Positions 45,901-56,751 of a stretch of DNA of 64,000 nt are shown here, piece after piece. Within the stretch, counting starts at the first letter, position 1, and each line of letters opens with the position of its first letter. The notes beneath the pieces are model-generated. The model worked only from the letters and a program-made list of their open reading frames with translations, ran no database searches and had not been told where the DNA came from. This DNA comes from Megaustenia siamemsis (lineage: Eukaryota; Mollusca; Gastropoda; Stylommatophora; Ariophantidae). Made by a program: the position numbers and the translations under genes. The stretch spans positions 149,010,275 through 149,074,274 of the forward strand of contig JAVIAB010000051.1 of assembly GCA_032433765.1 (NCBI GenBank), given 5' to 3'.

Positions 45901-48066
45901 TATTGTGATAGTATTCATCATGTCTTGTGACAATATCCATCATGTCTGGTTGACAGTATCCATCATGTCTTGTGACAGTATCAATCATATCTTGGGATAG
46001 TATCCCTCATGTCTGGTTGACAGTATCTATCATATCTTGTGATAGTATCCCTCATGTGTGGTTGACAGTATCCATCATGTCTTGTGACAGCACCCATCAT
46101 GCCTGGTTGACAGCACCCATCATGCCTGGTTGACAGCACCCATCATGTCTTGTGACAGTCTCCATCATATCTTGTGACAGTATGCATCATGCCTGGTTGA
46201 CAGAACCTTATGTCTGGTTGACAGCACCCATCATGCCTTGTGACAATATCCATCATATCTTGTGACAGTATCCATCATGTCTTGTGACAGTATCCATCAT
46301 GTCTGGTTGACAGTATCCATCATGTCTTGTGACAGTATCCATCATGTCTGGTTGACAGTATCCATCATGTCTGGTTGACAGTATACATCATGGATTGTGA
46401 CAGTATCCATCATATCTTGTGACAGTATCCATCATGTCCTGTGACAGTATCCATCATATCTTGTGACAGTATCCATCATGTCCTGTGACAGTATCCATCA
46501 TATCTTGTGACCGTATCCATCATGTCTTGTGACAGTATACATCATATCTTGTGACAGTATCCATCATGTCTGGTGACAGTATCTATAATATCTTGTGATA
46601 GTATCCATCATGTCTGGTGATAGTATCCATAATGTCTTGTGACAGTATCCATCATGTCTTGTGACAGCACCATAATGTCTTGTGACAGTATCCATCATGT
46701 CTTGTGACAGTATCAATCATATCTTGTGATAGTATCCCTCATGTCTGGTTGACAGTATCTATCATATCTTGTGATAGTATCCCTCATGTCTGGTTGATAG
46801 TATCCATCATATCTTGTGACAGTATACATCATGTCTTGTGACAGTATCCATCATGTCTTGTGACAGTATCCATCATATCTAGTGACAGTATCCATCATAT
46901 CTTGTGACAGTATCCATCATATCTTGTGACAGTATCCATCATATCTTGTGACAGTATCCATCATATCTTGTGACAGTATCCATCATGTCTTGTGACAGCA
47001 CCCATAATGTCTTGTGACAGTATCCATCATGTCTTGTGACAGCACCCATAATGTCTTGTGACAGTATCCATCATGTCTTGTGACAGTATCAATCATATCT
47101 TGTGATAGTATCCCTCATGCCTTGTGACAGTATCAATCATATCTTGTGATAGTATCCCTCATGTCTGGTTGACAGTATCTATCATATCTTGTGATAGTAT
47201 CCCTCATGTCTGGTTGACAGTATCCATCATGTCTTGTGACAGCACCCATCATGCCTGGTTGACAGCACCCATCATGTCTTGTGACAGTACCCATCATGTC
47301 TGGTTGACAGCTCCCATCATGCCTGTTTGACAGCACCCATCATGTCTTGTGACAGTATCCATCATATCTTGTGACAGTATCCATCATGCCTGGTTGACAG
47401 CACCCATAATGTCTTGTGATAGTATCCATCATGTCTTGTGACAGTATCAATCATATCTTGTGACAGTATCTATCATATCTTGTGATAGTATCCCTCATGT
47501 CTGGTTGACAGTATCCATCATGTCTTGTGACAGCACCCATCATGCCTGGTTGACAGCACCCATCATGTCTGGTTGACAGCACCAATCATGCCTGTTTGAC
47601 AGCACCCATCATGTCTTGTGACAGTATCCATCATATCTTGTGACAGTATCCATCATGCCTGGTTGACAGCACCCATAATGTCTTGTGATAGTATCCATCA
47701 TGTCTTGTGACAGTATCAATCATATGTTGTGATAGTATCCCTCATGTCTGGTTGACAGTATCTATCATATCATGTGATAGTATCCCTCATGTCTGGTTGA
47801 CAGTATCCATCATGTCTTGTGACAGCACCCATCATGCCTGGTTGACAGCACCCATCATGTCTTGTGACAGTATCCATCATATCTTGTGACAGTATCCATC
47901 ATGCCTGGTTGACAGCACCCATCATGCCTGTTTGACAGCACCCAATATGTCTTGTGACAGTATCCATCATATCTTGTGACAGTATCCAATCAGCCTGGTT
48001 GACAGCACCCATCATGTCTTGTGACAGTATCCATCATGTCTTGTGACAGTATCCACTATGTCTTGT
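42945..48066 (+). repeat. 22/23-bp satellite array, 5.1 kb, over 200 copies
   Basis: The unit is TCTTGTGACAGTATCCATCA plus TG, with a 23-bp form starting TCTGGTTGACAG. Common variants are CATATC, CAGCACCCATC and CAATC. Long blocks recur: 43270-43680 resembles 45420-45770, 44100-44560 resembles 45800-46260, and 47090-47330 resembles 47690-47900, so the array grew by multi-unit duplications. It lies inside the WDR91 intron between 41317 and 50765. Frames across it are repeat artefacts. Confidence 0.97.
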
Positions 48067-48067
48067 G

Positions 48068-48262
48068 ATGTATGGAGAATTTGGTATTAGTGGCCATACA
48101 TATCATCCACAGTTTTAATGAGTGAATCTCTGGTACCCATTCTAAGAGGCTGGGTGGGCCCCAAAACAGAATCAGTTGAAAATATACTTGCTAAAGCTAG
48201 GAACTGAACTCAGAATACCTGATTAGCAGATGAATGCACTAGTGCGTCATTATAGCGTCTTT
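48068..48262 (-). mobile_element. SINE fragment with tRNA-like head, minus strand
   Basis: Complement shows AATGACGCACTAGTGCATTC, TGAGTTCAGTTCCTAGC (B-box-like) and a body with GGGTACCAGAGATTCACTCA and ACTAATACCAAATTCTCCAT, the same body as the 27484 SINE. It directly caps the satellite array. Confidence 0.6.
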
Positions 48263-48289
48263 TATCAGCTCCAAATGCAATAACAACAT

Positions 48290-48606
48290 TTAAAATAATA
48301 AATAAGACAGTGGACTCCAATTAACTGCAATATTGACTGAACTCTGCAAGCACCACAAGGTCGCCCTTCCATTAGATCCCATCTCACTGTGGAACACCAG
48401 GAAACGAGAAAGCAGATCAGCTGGCAAAGGAAGGCCAGCAGGCACACAACCAGATGAACCACTTACATATCATCAGAAGGAATAGATAATCAAATCAATC
48501 AGAAGACCACAAGCCCCAAATCAGGATGCCTTTCGTAATATGAATAGATGGGAACAAGTTATATGCCTCAGAAGAGGACACAATCGACTCCACAGCCACA
48601 TATATA
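48290..48606 (+). mobile_element. LINE RNase H relic, part before the MITE
   Basis: Plus-strand pieces read TAILTELCKHHKVAL, SHCGTPGNEKADQLAKEGQQ (last RNase H block, HCGTPGNExAD), then NMNRWEQVICLRRGHNRLHS. The frame is broken by small indels. It is continued at 49457-49665 beyond the inserted MITE. Confidence 0.8.
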
Positions 48607-49456
48607 CAGTCGAACCTGGTCTTAGGACCACCTGTTTAAAGCGTTTCCCTGGTTATAGGACCGGGTCTACAATTTCCCCGAGTTTTTTACTATATGCTAA
48701 CACTGATTACGGCGCTCACCGTATGACGCGACCAGAGACCAGGCTAATTAACCGCCGCCAATGTTATTTATCCCGTTTACGACACGCGGGTAATAGACCG
48801 AGATAACGATACACTGACCAGCCAGTCCTCCTCCGTCTCGCTGGGAGCCATAAACGATCGACACAGGTGTCGAAGTTTTCCCGTATTTAGTGAGTCCCAG
48901 ATTACAGTGGGACGTGTTACGTTTATCAGTCAATACTGGTGTGAGAAACACGGCAGACGCAGATCTATGATTCGTGAAGTGACATCACTTCGCGGTTCCG
49001 TCTAGACCAGAGTAGACCATTGCGTGGCCCGTATAAATTACAGGAATTAACTAAAGAATTAGTCATTGCCCGCTTAGAGTGTATTCACGTACATGTACAG
49101 TATCTCAGTGAATTATTTTTGTGGATTTTAAAAGTGTTACACACAATATAGGAAATGGCGCGTCAAAAGTGATACATGTACAGTATAAGTGGAATCTGTG
49201 TATGTGTGTTTTATTTTTGTGTGTTTAACTATCGTGTTTTATGAAAAGTGTCCAACCAGTGGCTATTGTAGACCGACATGTGCACTATGTTCTACTCATG
49301 GATTACGCTGATTTGCAGGTTAGTTTTCATAGTGCTTAGGATCAAATTTTTTTTATCGCTCTATTTATTATGTGAAACCTGTGAGGCAGGACCACCTGTC
49401 CTATGGGACCAGTTTTTGAAAGTCCCGTGAATGGTCGCCTTAGACAGGTTCGACTG
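48607..49456. mobile_element. Pogo-like MITE, 850 bp, TA target duplication
   Basis: The left end CAGTCGAACCTGGTCTTAGG, ACCACCTG and the right end CCTTAGACAGGTTCGACTG are inverted repeats, each bounded outside by TA. Sub-terminal AGGACCACCTG motifs occur at both sides. No transposase frame is present, so it is non-autonomous. The CAGTCGAACC termini are like those of pogo/Tigger-type elements (recalled). It interrupts a LINE coding sequence that reads across when the insert is ignored. Confidence 0.9.
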
Positions 49457-49665
49457 TACAAAATTCAAGATCGGCACCTCAACTACATGTACATGTGTAC
49501 AGGTGCCCCAGACTGCTGAACACATACTTCGAGACTACTGAATACAGTAAACTGAGGAAAACCCATTAGCCCATAGGTACTACACTATACACAAAACTGT
49601 ATGGGCCACTGCAAGAATTACAAAAGACAGTAAAATTTATACAGGAAACAATATTGCTGATATAG
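49457..49665 (+). mobile_element. LINE RNase H relic, C-terminal part after the MITE
   Basis: Reads KFKIGTSTTCTCVQVPQTAE, HILRDY, then TTLYTKLYGPLQELQKTVKF and IQET: the zinc-finger-like Cys-His segment and C-terminus usual after RNase H in I/Jockey-type LINEs. Degenerate. Confidence 0.75.
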
Positions 49666-50019
49666 ACAATACTTCAGGTGAATGAATAATGGATGAACTT
49701 GACAGATAGATGGATATCCACTGCAATAAACATGGGAATAGAAAAAAAGAAAGACTCAAAATAAGGAAATATCAGTACAAAGCAACATTCAAAGATAACA
49801 AAGTTATAATTAAAAACAACCTGATTGTCGAAAAATATAACAAACAACACTCATAGGCTGATACAAGAGAGATATACTGTTTCTTATAAAGAAGAGACCA
49901 AATAATAATGTGGGAAAAGCTGTTTGTAGAAGAACAACATGATGACAAGACCTTTCACAACCTATTTAAATAACACACTTAATGAGAAGTTTGAGTTGTA
50001 ATTTTGTCTATACATCTCT
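49666..50019. other. Possible LINE debris
   Basis: A-rich sequence with no clear motif, between two LINE relics. Confidence 0.3.
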
Positions 50020-50515
50020 AAAATAAATTTGGTCATATTCCACAATAAGGTCATCAATGTTAAAAACATTTATAAATCCTCCCAGTTCAGCACAAAGGTC
50101 AAACTAAGGATAAATGAGAGGAATGTGCTGAGACTGCTATGAAGAGAGAAGCATAAAAAGAAACATCGAGACTGTCTGATGCAAAGCAGAAAACAAATTA
50201 TGAAGTCTTAAAACAGCTAAAAATGAAAAGAAAAATATTAAACACAATTCAAACAAAGACAAATTAGATTTTTGGGGCATGTTAAAATTTACAGCAGCCT
50301 ACTAAAAGTAATCTGGAAGAAAAAAAATTAATGGAAGGGAAGATGTAAGGTAAAAAAGGTAGAGGCAGACCAAGACTAACATGGACATGTAACATCAAAA
50401 GATGGACAAGTCAGCCTATAACAACCTGCACTATCAAAGCAAGAGACAGAATGGAATGGCGCTCTGTGGTAGCTAACCTTCGATGCGGAGACGGCACTCA
50501 ATGATGACATCCGAA
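50020..50515 (+). mobile_element. LINE family C, C-terminal relic
   Basis: Decayed frames resemble NxMKNIxxSxQxxxxxKLRI, LKQLKMKRKILNTIQTKTN, FGHVKIYSSLLKVIW and end GGTAGAGGCAGACCAAGACT, GATGCGGAGACGGCACTCAA, TGATGA. Matches 61400-61905. Confidence 0.75.
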
Positions 50516-50764
50516 GCAGGAGCAAAAATTCATTTCCAGTTACGTTTTCTGTTCTTTGATATATGTATGTGTTCCATGCATGTGTTTACATATGCCACTT
50601 ATGCAAGTATATCAATCTTGCAAGAGGGACTACATAATATACCTTCTGAAGGTTAAGTCACAACAATTTCTTTGATTAAGAACCATTAAACAACTGGTAT
50701 GTTTACTACCAACTAAAAGACTTCATCGTTTATGAATTCAGTCAGAACTGTGAAGGTAACCTAC

Positions 50765-50951
50765 CATTGGCAAGAGAGATTTCGCTGTCTACATTCATAA
50801 TAGAACTTGAGGTCTCACTGCTTGTAGATGGGGTTTGATTGACAAGGACTGGTGGTGATGACTGCACCTGACTGTCTGGGTTACGGTCACTTGTCACTAA
50901 TCTTCCCTTGCCAGATGCCATGTTTTTTGCATCAGGAGTTGAGAGTGATCT
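50765..50951 (-). CDS. WDR91: WDR91 linker exon before the propeller
   Basis: The 187-bp exon has a good pyrimidine tract and TTGGTAG acceptor, and a GTAGGT donor. It encodes about 62 residues beginning RSLSTPDAKNM and ending MNVDSEISLANG, mostly Ser/Pro/Thr. It enters in phase 0 and leaves in phase 1. The next recognised exon (41317) starts in phase 0, so a short exon of length 2 modulo 3 is expected in the 9.4-kb intron, or the donor differs. That missing piece would carry the residues just before the first WD40 blade. Confidence 0.72.
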
Positions 50952-51439
50952 CTACCAAATAAAATAAAAAAGTAAATGTATTCTGAAAGCATATAACTCT
51001 GTAGGAGTGGTTCACTCTTTCTCTCTTTTTCTGGCATTCACCCGATGTCTACTAAGGACTGAACAGTTCTCTTCATTGAACGACCTTTAAAAGTACATTA
51101 AGTGGGTGTTGAATAGTGGTTTGCTGCTAGACTGTGATATTTGTGCCCTTTGGCCCAACATATCCGACTTCAGCACAACATTTTTGAGTACCTGATTGTC
51201 TACCATCAACAATCCTTACTTGCTTGGCCAGATTAGATAGTATGTTTCCAGGAGCACAGCTGGGATGTGGAGCATGTTTTTTATCAGCTCTGTTGTTCGC
51301 CAATCTTGACACATGTCAATTGTGGGTCACTGACAGCACACAGCCCTTTTGTGGGAATGGGCTTCTTAATCCCCAAAGTGATTTTGAGGCCTTACAACAT
51401 TAAATCTCAGCATATGGAGATCACAACAAAAAAATAACA
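50952..51439. other. WDR91 intron; dispersed repeat Q at about 51060-51260
   Basis: Contains ACATTAAGTGGG, CTGTGATATTTGTGCCC, TTGCTTGGCCAGATTAG and TTTCCAGGAGCAC in the same order as 33480-33640. No gene recognised. Confidence 0.4.
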
Positions 51440-51960
51440 TGTTGAGCTTTGTAAGAAGGCGTTGGAAATACATTGGTCATGTGCTCGGAATGAACGGAGA
51501 AAGACTTTAACCCCAACCGCTGCATTGTCCACGTGAAACAGAACCATCCATGTAGCTGATTGGATCCTGAGGTAATGACACTTTTTTGTATGGATTCCCT
51601 TATTATGGCCTCGGTAGCAGCGACATTTCCAGCCAAGCTGAATGATTACTTTGGTTAACCTCTTTTTCTCCCTGTTACTTCTATCCAATCCTTGCCAGCC
51701 CTAATGTCATTCAAATCACATACTCTCCTTATGGACTCCTCGGCCATCCAGGATTTTCTATGCCTGAGGCTCCTGCCCTTGGTCGCACTCAATTCTGAAT
51801 GCAAGGTATTATTTATGCTCCTTACCACATTCAAATAAGCCTGGGCCTGTGCCGATCTATGTCACGCTCTAATTCTCTGTAAATCAAGTAAGTACTTTAT
51901 TGAATGGATAAGTGTATCTCTGGTGCATCCGAGAACTGCCCATAGGCTATCATTCAGAAC
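51440..51960. mobile_element. LINE debris on both strands
   Basis: Plus strand near 51460 reads RRRWKYIGHVLGMNGER, a LINE C-terminal tail (KRRWxYIGHVLRM). Minus strand at 51730-51930 has frames such as AYLNVVRSINNTLHSEL and HRKSWMAEESIRRVCDL that look like a LINE linker between endonuclease and reverse transcriptase, but this is uncertain. Confidence 0.4.
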
Positions 51961-52889
51961 CTTTTCCTACCTTGCACTCTGAGTTGATAAGAGAGTGAAC
52001 ATAATCCAGAACATAATCCAGAACATCTATGACTACCATCTATGAGCTGTCTTCAGTCTGGGAGGAAAATGAGAATAAAATGAATATGGAGGTGATGTGA
52101 CTTGTGCTTTTCCTTGCTTTGTTAGTCAGATATTTGCAGCTCAGTTAACTCTATAAGTAAATTGACTTCCTCCATCATTCAAAACTTTTAAATCAATAAC
52201 TGTACAAATAATGTACTCATTCACTATGACATTGAACATTTGTGTGTGAAAATATAGACATAAATTTGATTTAAAAGAACAGTAATTTCTCAAAGTTTAC
52301 ATTTTCAATAACAAATTATGTTAATTCACAAAATTCTGAAAACAAAAGTGACCTGTCAAGCAATAAGATAAATACAAATAACATTTTTTTACAAAATATT
52401 TTTTACTCTGGCAGTAAATAAAGTAAACAAGAAGTGATAAACTCATCTCATATTAACACATTCCCTACTAAGGAACACTACACCCTTTACACTACACATT
52501 TTAAATAACAGCAAGAAAAGAAATGAAAATTGATCAAAAATAGATGGTTTGTTTCGACAGTTTGGTCAAACTTTATATTTTGTGGAGATAGATGGATGTG
52601 TTATAGTAGGTCATTAAAGCGTGAACACAGCACTTGTTATGACTATAGCCCTATTCTTTAATGATCCACATACAGAACAGATGTAGTTGTATGAAGAGGC
52701 TGAAACTGGGATTTTGCTATGTCTTTGTTTTTAGGTCCCTTCTTTTCTTGCCATGCTTGTCTCTCTGATTTTTATGCCACTTTTACCAATACACACCACT
52801 TTTATCTTTGGCCCATTTTTCTAGATTTTCTCTGTTGATGTTGAAATACATCAAGTCACACAAACAGGTATCTGTAAGTCACAGTACTG
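51961..52889. other. WDR91 intron, AT-rich, nothing recognised
   Basis: The segment near 52450-52510 (ACACATTCCCTACTAAGGAA, CACTACACC) resembles 1970-1995 (ACACATTCCTTACCATAAAC) only loosely. No supported feature. Confidence 0.3.
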
Positions 52890-53165
52890 CTCAGTTGATA
52901 GATCGTTTACCTGTCACCAGCTGCTGGTCAGTCGATAGGTCATTTACCTGTCACCAGCTGCTGGTCGGTCAGTAAGTCGTTTACCTGTCATTAGCTATTG
53001 GTCAGTCAATAGGTCATTTACCTGTCACCAGCTGCTGGTCGGTCGGTAAGTCGTTTACCTGTCATTAGCTATTGGTCAGTCAATAGGTCATTTACCTGTC
53101 ACCAGCTGCTGGTCTGTCGATAGGTCATTTACCTGTCACCAGCTGCTGATCGGTCAATAAGTCAT
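52890..53165 (+). repeat. 37-bp minisatellite with 74-bp dimer order
   Basis: Units read CAGTCGATAGGTCATTTACC, TGTCACCAGCTGCTGGT; an alternative unit has GTAAGTCG..CATTAGCTATTGGT. The two forms alternate as a 74-bp dimer around 52965-53115. About seven units. The unit resembles the D-arm plus anticodon arm of a tRNA-derived sequence (CTCAGTTGATAGATCGTTTA, CCTGTCACC). Confidence 0.9.
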
Positions 53166-53591
53166 ATACTTGACATCATCTCACTGTACAAAATTATTTT
53201 TAGAATTCTGTCATATGGGTCACATATCCCTGCCATCTCAAATGAGATTGGCTTAGCAGGGCTTATTTTTGCTCCCTAAAGAACAGCAATGTTGCAAGTC
53301 ATTTGATGCCTAAGATTCTATGTTGGCAGCATGGTGGGAAAAAAAAATACATGCAAGCATTTGTAAAGCTCTGGAACATGTTCTGGTAAACTTTTAGGAC
53401 TTTGACGGTTCTGAGATACATATTTTATAAGTAAATGAAAACTATTATTGCTGCCAATTTATATTCCCAAAATGGTCGCTGACAACAAAAATACAAATGT
53501 AAGTGCACCAAATCTTTAGGGGCCTGATATATTGTGATTTTCTCACTTTATTAAATCAGATCACAGGGTCTTTTGTTTAGAAATAAAGCAC
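53166..53591. other. WDR91 intron, nothing recognised
   Basis: No feature recognised between two minisatellites. Confidence 0.3.
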
Positions 53592-53696
53592 TGTACATAT
53601 ATACATGTATGTCAAAAAAGCACTACACATACATTCATGTCAATAGAGTACTCTACACATACATGTATGTCAATAAAGCAATGTACACACATTAAT

Positions 53697-54088
53697 TAAA
53701 TTATTTAAGAAAAATCAATACATGTGAGATGCAATGCTTGAGAAAAGCAACAAACAACACAATAAGAGATAGAATACCAAATGAAACCATAAGAAAAATG
53801 GTAGGAATAAAACCCTGCCAAGAATATATAGAACAACAACAACTTAATGGTTTGGCCACCTGGTCAGAATGAATCCTCACCAATCACCATCAAGGGCGTT
53901 CTTTTCGAGAATGCATGGAAAAAGACCAAGAGGAAGACCCAGAAGAAGATGGACAGATGCAGTGACAGAGACATGTAACAACAAAGGAAAATCACTAATT
54001 CAGACAGTTCGAGCAGCTCAAGAACGACAAATGATATAAACCACGACACCTTTTAGGTATCAGTGAAAGAGAAAAGAAGAAGAAGAAG
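53697..54088 (+). mobile_element. LINE (D-like) inserted in minisatellite
   Basis: Flanked by the 12-bp duplication ACACACATTAAT at 53685-53696 and 54089-54100. Plus-strand pieces encode SRAFFSRMHGKRPRGRPRRR, WTDAVTETCNNKGKSLIQTV and RAAQERQMI, then a GAAGAAGAAGAAG tail. The frame has a few disruptions upstream. Nearly identical to 18794-19069. Confidence 0.9.
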
Positions 54089-54100
54089 ACACACATTAAT

Positions 54101-54464
54101 CATCATCATCATCATGTGCCATACCGGTTGGCATAGGCGATCATGTTCTTCCACAATCCTCTATCTACAGTGCATCGTATCAGTTCTGTTGTTGACTGTT
54201 TTCCATGCCATGACACAAAGCTATCCAGTATTTTCTCTCTTTGTCATCCGCGATCTCTTTTTCCTTTCATTTTGCCAGTTGTAACCAAGTATTCCCACTA
54301 TCCTCTTCCCATGATGTGCCTGAAAAATGTTGTTTCTTTCTGATGTTTTTTAGGAGTTCCCTTTTTGCATTGGTCTCTTTGAGAATTTCCTCATTTGGTC
54401 TTTTTAGCTGTCCAGGGAACTTTCAACATTCTTCTGAGAAATCCTACTTCTGTGGCACATCTGA
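54101..54464 (-). mobile_element. LINE family A inserted beside the previous LINE
   Basis: Flanked by ACACATTAAT at 54091-54100 and 54465-54474. Minus strand encodes the family A tail (FLRRMLKVPWTAKKTK-like, AKRELLKNIRKKQ-like, GTTxKMKGKRDRG-like) with frameshifts. The left end is CATCATCATCATCATGTGCC, the complement of the GAT-repeat tail. Confidence 0.88.
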
Positions 54465-54955
54465 ACACATTAATATGTCAATAAAGCACTGTACACATTA
54501 ATATATGTCAATAAAGCATAGTACACATTAATATATGTCAATAAAGCACTGTACACATTAATATGTCAATAAAGCATAGTACACATTAATATGTCAATAA
54601 AGCATAGTACACATTAATGTCAATAAAGCACTGTACACATTAAAATGTCAATAAAGCATAGTACACATTAATATGTCAATAAATCATAGTACACATTAAT
54701 ATGTCAATAAAGCACTGTACACTTTAATATGTCAATAAAGCATAGTACACATTAATATATGCCATTAAAGCATTGTACACATTAATATGTCAATAAAGCA
54801 TTGTACACATTAATATATGTCAATAAAGTACTGTACACATTAATTTGTCAATAAAGCACTGTACATATTAATATATGTCAATAAAGCACTGTACACATTA
54901 ATATATGTCAATAAAGCACTGTACACATTAATATATGTCAATAAAGCACTGTCAA

Positions 54956-55289
54956 TGAAGCCCAGTTCAGCTTTCAATAAAACTGTCTACCTAGGAAGGG
55001 TTTTGGAACATTAATTTACCACACGGGTAAGTTACTATTTTATAGAGAGCCATCATCATAATCTAGTCTCATATCTCATCACAGCCCATCTGAAGGAATC
55101 TCTATCTCAATCCAGATCTCCCAATTCTTCTGTTGTCAAATTCAAAATTTTTGGACTTTCGCTCTTTACCTATGCCATGACACCGATTCACATCTCATAT
55201 CTTTACATACTTTTTTTAAAAACTAAAATAGACAAGAGCTCGGAGGAGAAATGAAAAAATATATCTAGAATAAAACTGTATGGTTAAAG
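54956..55289. other. WDR91 intron, nothing recognised
   Basis: Between the minisatellite and the suspected Penelope-like end. Confidence 0.3.
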
Positions 55290-55860
55290 CTTCACATAAC
55301 TAGTGGACACCACAAATCAGAACGGCGTTTCAGCGCAAAGGCCTTCAACAGGAACAAACATACAAATATGTATTTAAAATAAATAATAAATAATTTAAAA
55401 ATCAGACCAGAAAGAGAAATTAAAAGTAAAGGAGAATAAAATGTTAATAAAAAGTTCCCTGTAGAATCTTTATTCTGAAAGAACGGATAGTGCGCACGGG
55501 GTGCATAAAAGTGAAAATGTGCACACACAACAAGCAGTAACAGAAGTTTCTAAAAACAGATCCATGTGCATATAAAAGGCGCAAGAAACAGACTAGAGAG
55601 GAGGAAAGATAGAGATGCCATAGAGTGGAGTAATAGATATAGGGGACAAAGATGATGCAGTGTGGACTAGTAGAGGAGAGATGTGAATAACATAGCATGT
55701 GTATATAATAATGTGCTCATACATAAGCAACAGAGAATATGTAATAGAGAAGGGACAGCCACAGTGAAATATAAATATATATATATTCGCATTTTGATGC
55801 ATTTATGTGCATTTCTTTGCCTTGGCCCCACTAGACAAGAGCTAACAGGATGATAAATGA
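55290..55860. mobile_element. Possible Penelope-like element end, second copy
   Basis: GGCGTTTCAGCGCAAAGGCC, TTCAACAGGAAC parallels 35530-35570, and the far side GATGCATTTATGTGCATTTC, TTTGCCTTGGCC matches 15351-15390. No coding domain found. Identity uncertain. Confidence 0.35.
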
Positions 55861-55924
55861 GCAATAATCAAGTAAGAGTGAATGAGATGACATAACTTTC
55901 ACAAATGAAAAAGTCGCTTCTTAC

Positions 55925-56185
55925 ATTGGCAAACTGTGAAGATGAGGCAGATGATGAGGTAGCAGTATCACTGGCTGTGTACGAACTGTGCTTTACCAGA
56001 GGAGCTGGTGACTGTTGTTGAGTGGATGCTTGCTTGTTGGTTGTAGTCTGCTTAGATGTCACAGGTGATGATGCTGCCGCTACTGAAGATGCAGATGGTG
56101 AGGAAGGTCCTGCTCTTCTTGCATCTCCTTGTCCTCGGTTTTGTAATATTTGTGGAACTGTTACCAGTTCAGAAACTTTTGACTG
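55925..56185 (-). CDS. WDR91: WDR91 linker exon (Ser/Gln/Thr-rich)
   Basis: The 261-bp exon (87 codons, phase 0 at both ends) has acceptor TTTTAG and donor GTAAGA. It begins QSKVSELVTVPQILQNRG and then becomes a long disordered stretch rich in Ser, Ala, Thr and Gln, ending SSQFAN. It belongs to the linker between the coiled coil and the propeller. No domain is visible. The exon is separated from 56486-56660 by a 300-bp intron free of obvious repeats. Confidence 0.75.
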
Positions 56186-56485
56186 CTAAAATGAAACAAA
56201 ATTTTGCAAATTTTTATAAATAACTTTGTGCTGGTTTCTATTCACATAAGACTAGCCTTGAAATGTAGAATCCCATTTATTCTTCTTTGAAGGTGAAATG
56301 TAAAAATCCAGGAGAATTTTTGTTACTCTTTTTCCTTAACAAGCAGTAAAATTGACAATTGATAATCTCAAATGATAATATTAAAATAATTTTGTCATAG
56401 TTTTACTTTCCCATTTACCTTTAAACTTCCTTGAATTCAGGGTGGGTTGTTCTTTTTCATGGTGTATTTATCCATTTATTTTTAC

Positions 56486-56660
56486 CTTCCCCTGTGCTCC
56501 TGCACTTGCTGCCACTGAGGTAGATGATGATGCCGCTGTAGCTTTGGTCTTGCTCAAGGATGGCTCTGATTTTTTCCTGCCTGTTAAGGGTGACGTTAAA
56601 CTTAATGGGAAGCGCCGAACTGTTGTTTTCTGTTTCTCCTGATCAAAAGTATCTGTCTCG
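56486..56660 (-). CDS. WDR91: WDR91 linker exon (PLSLTSPLTGR)
   Basis: The 175-bp exon has acceptor TTTTCAG and donor GTAAAAA. It encodes roughly 58 residues, starting ETDTFDQEKQK, passing a basic RRFPLSLTSPLTGRKK segment and ending in a Ser/Ala-rich low-complexity tail. It enters in phase 2 and leaves in phase 0, consistent with both neighbours. The intron upstream of it (56661-63180) contains the long nested LINE cluster. Assignment to WDR91 rests on position and on the phase chain; the linker itself is poorly conserved in the family. Confidence 0.75.
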
Positions 56661-56751
56661 CTGAAAAGTAACAATTTGATAAATGAAGAAATGAAAGTGA
56701 AGATGCAATTGTAATTCTAAATTTCAAGAAACTACACCTCTATCCATATGA

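Larger units (their letters stand above)
53592..54955 (+). repeat. ~30-bp minisatellite, split by two LINE insertions
   Basis: Units of TATGTCAATAAAGCACTGTA, CACATTAATA occur at 53592-53696 (with CATACATGTA variants) and at 54465-54955 (about 16 units, 27-31 bp). The two insertions at 53697-54088 and 54101-54464 have target duplications made of the array's own ACACATTAAT. Confidence 0.92.

Noticed and set aside
42945..48066. Open frames and a CRISPR-like look in the 22-bp array
   Set aside because: Units are directly contiguous with no unique spacers, and frames arise only because the unit lacks stops in some phases.
56442..56642. 66-residue plus-strand frame
   Set aside because: It is the shadow of WDR91 exon 56486-56660 on the other strand.
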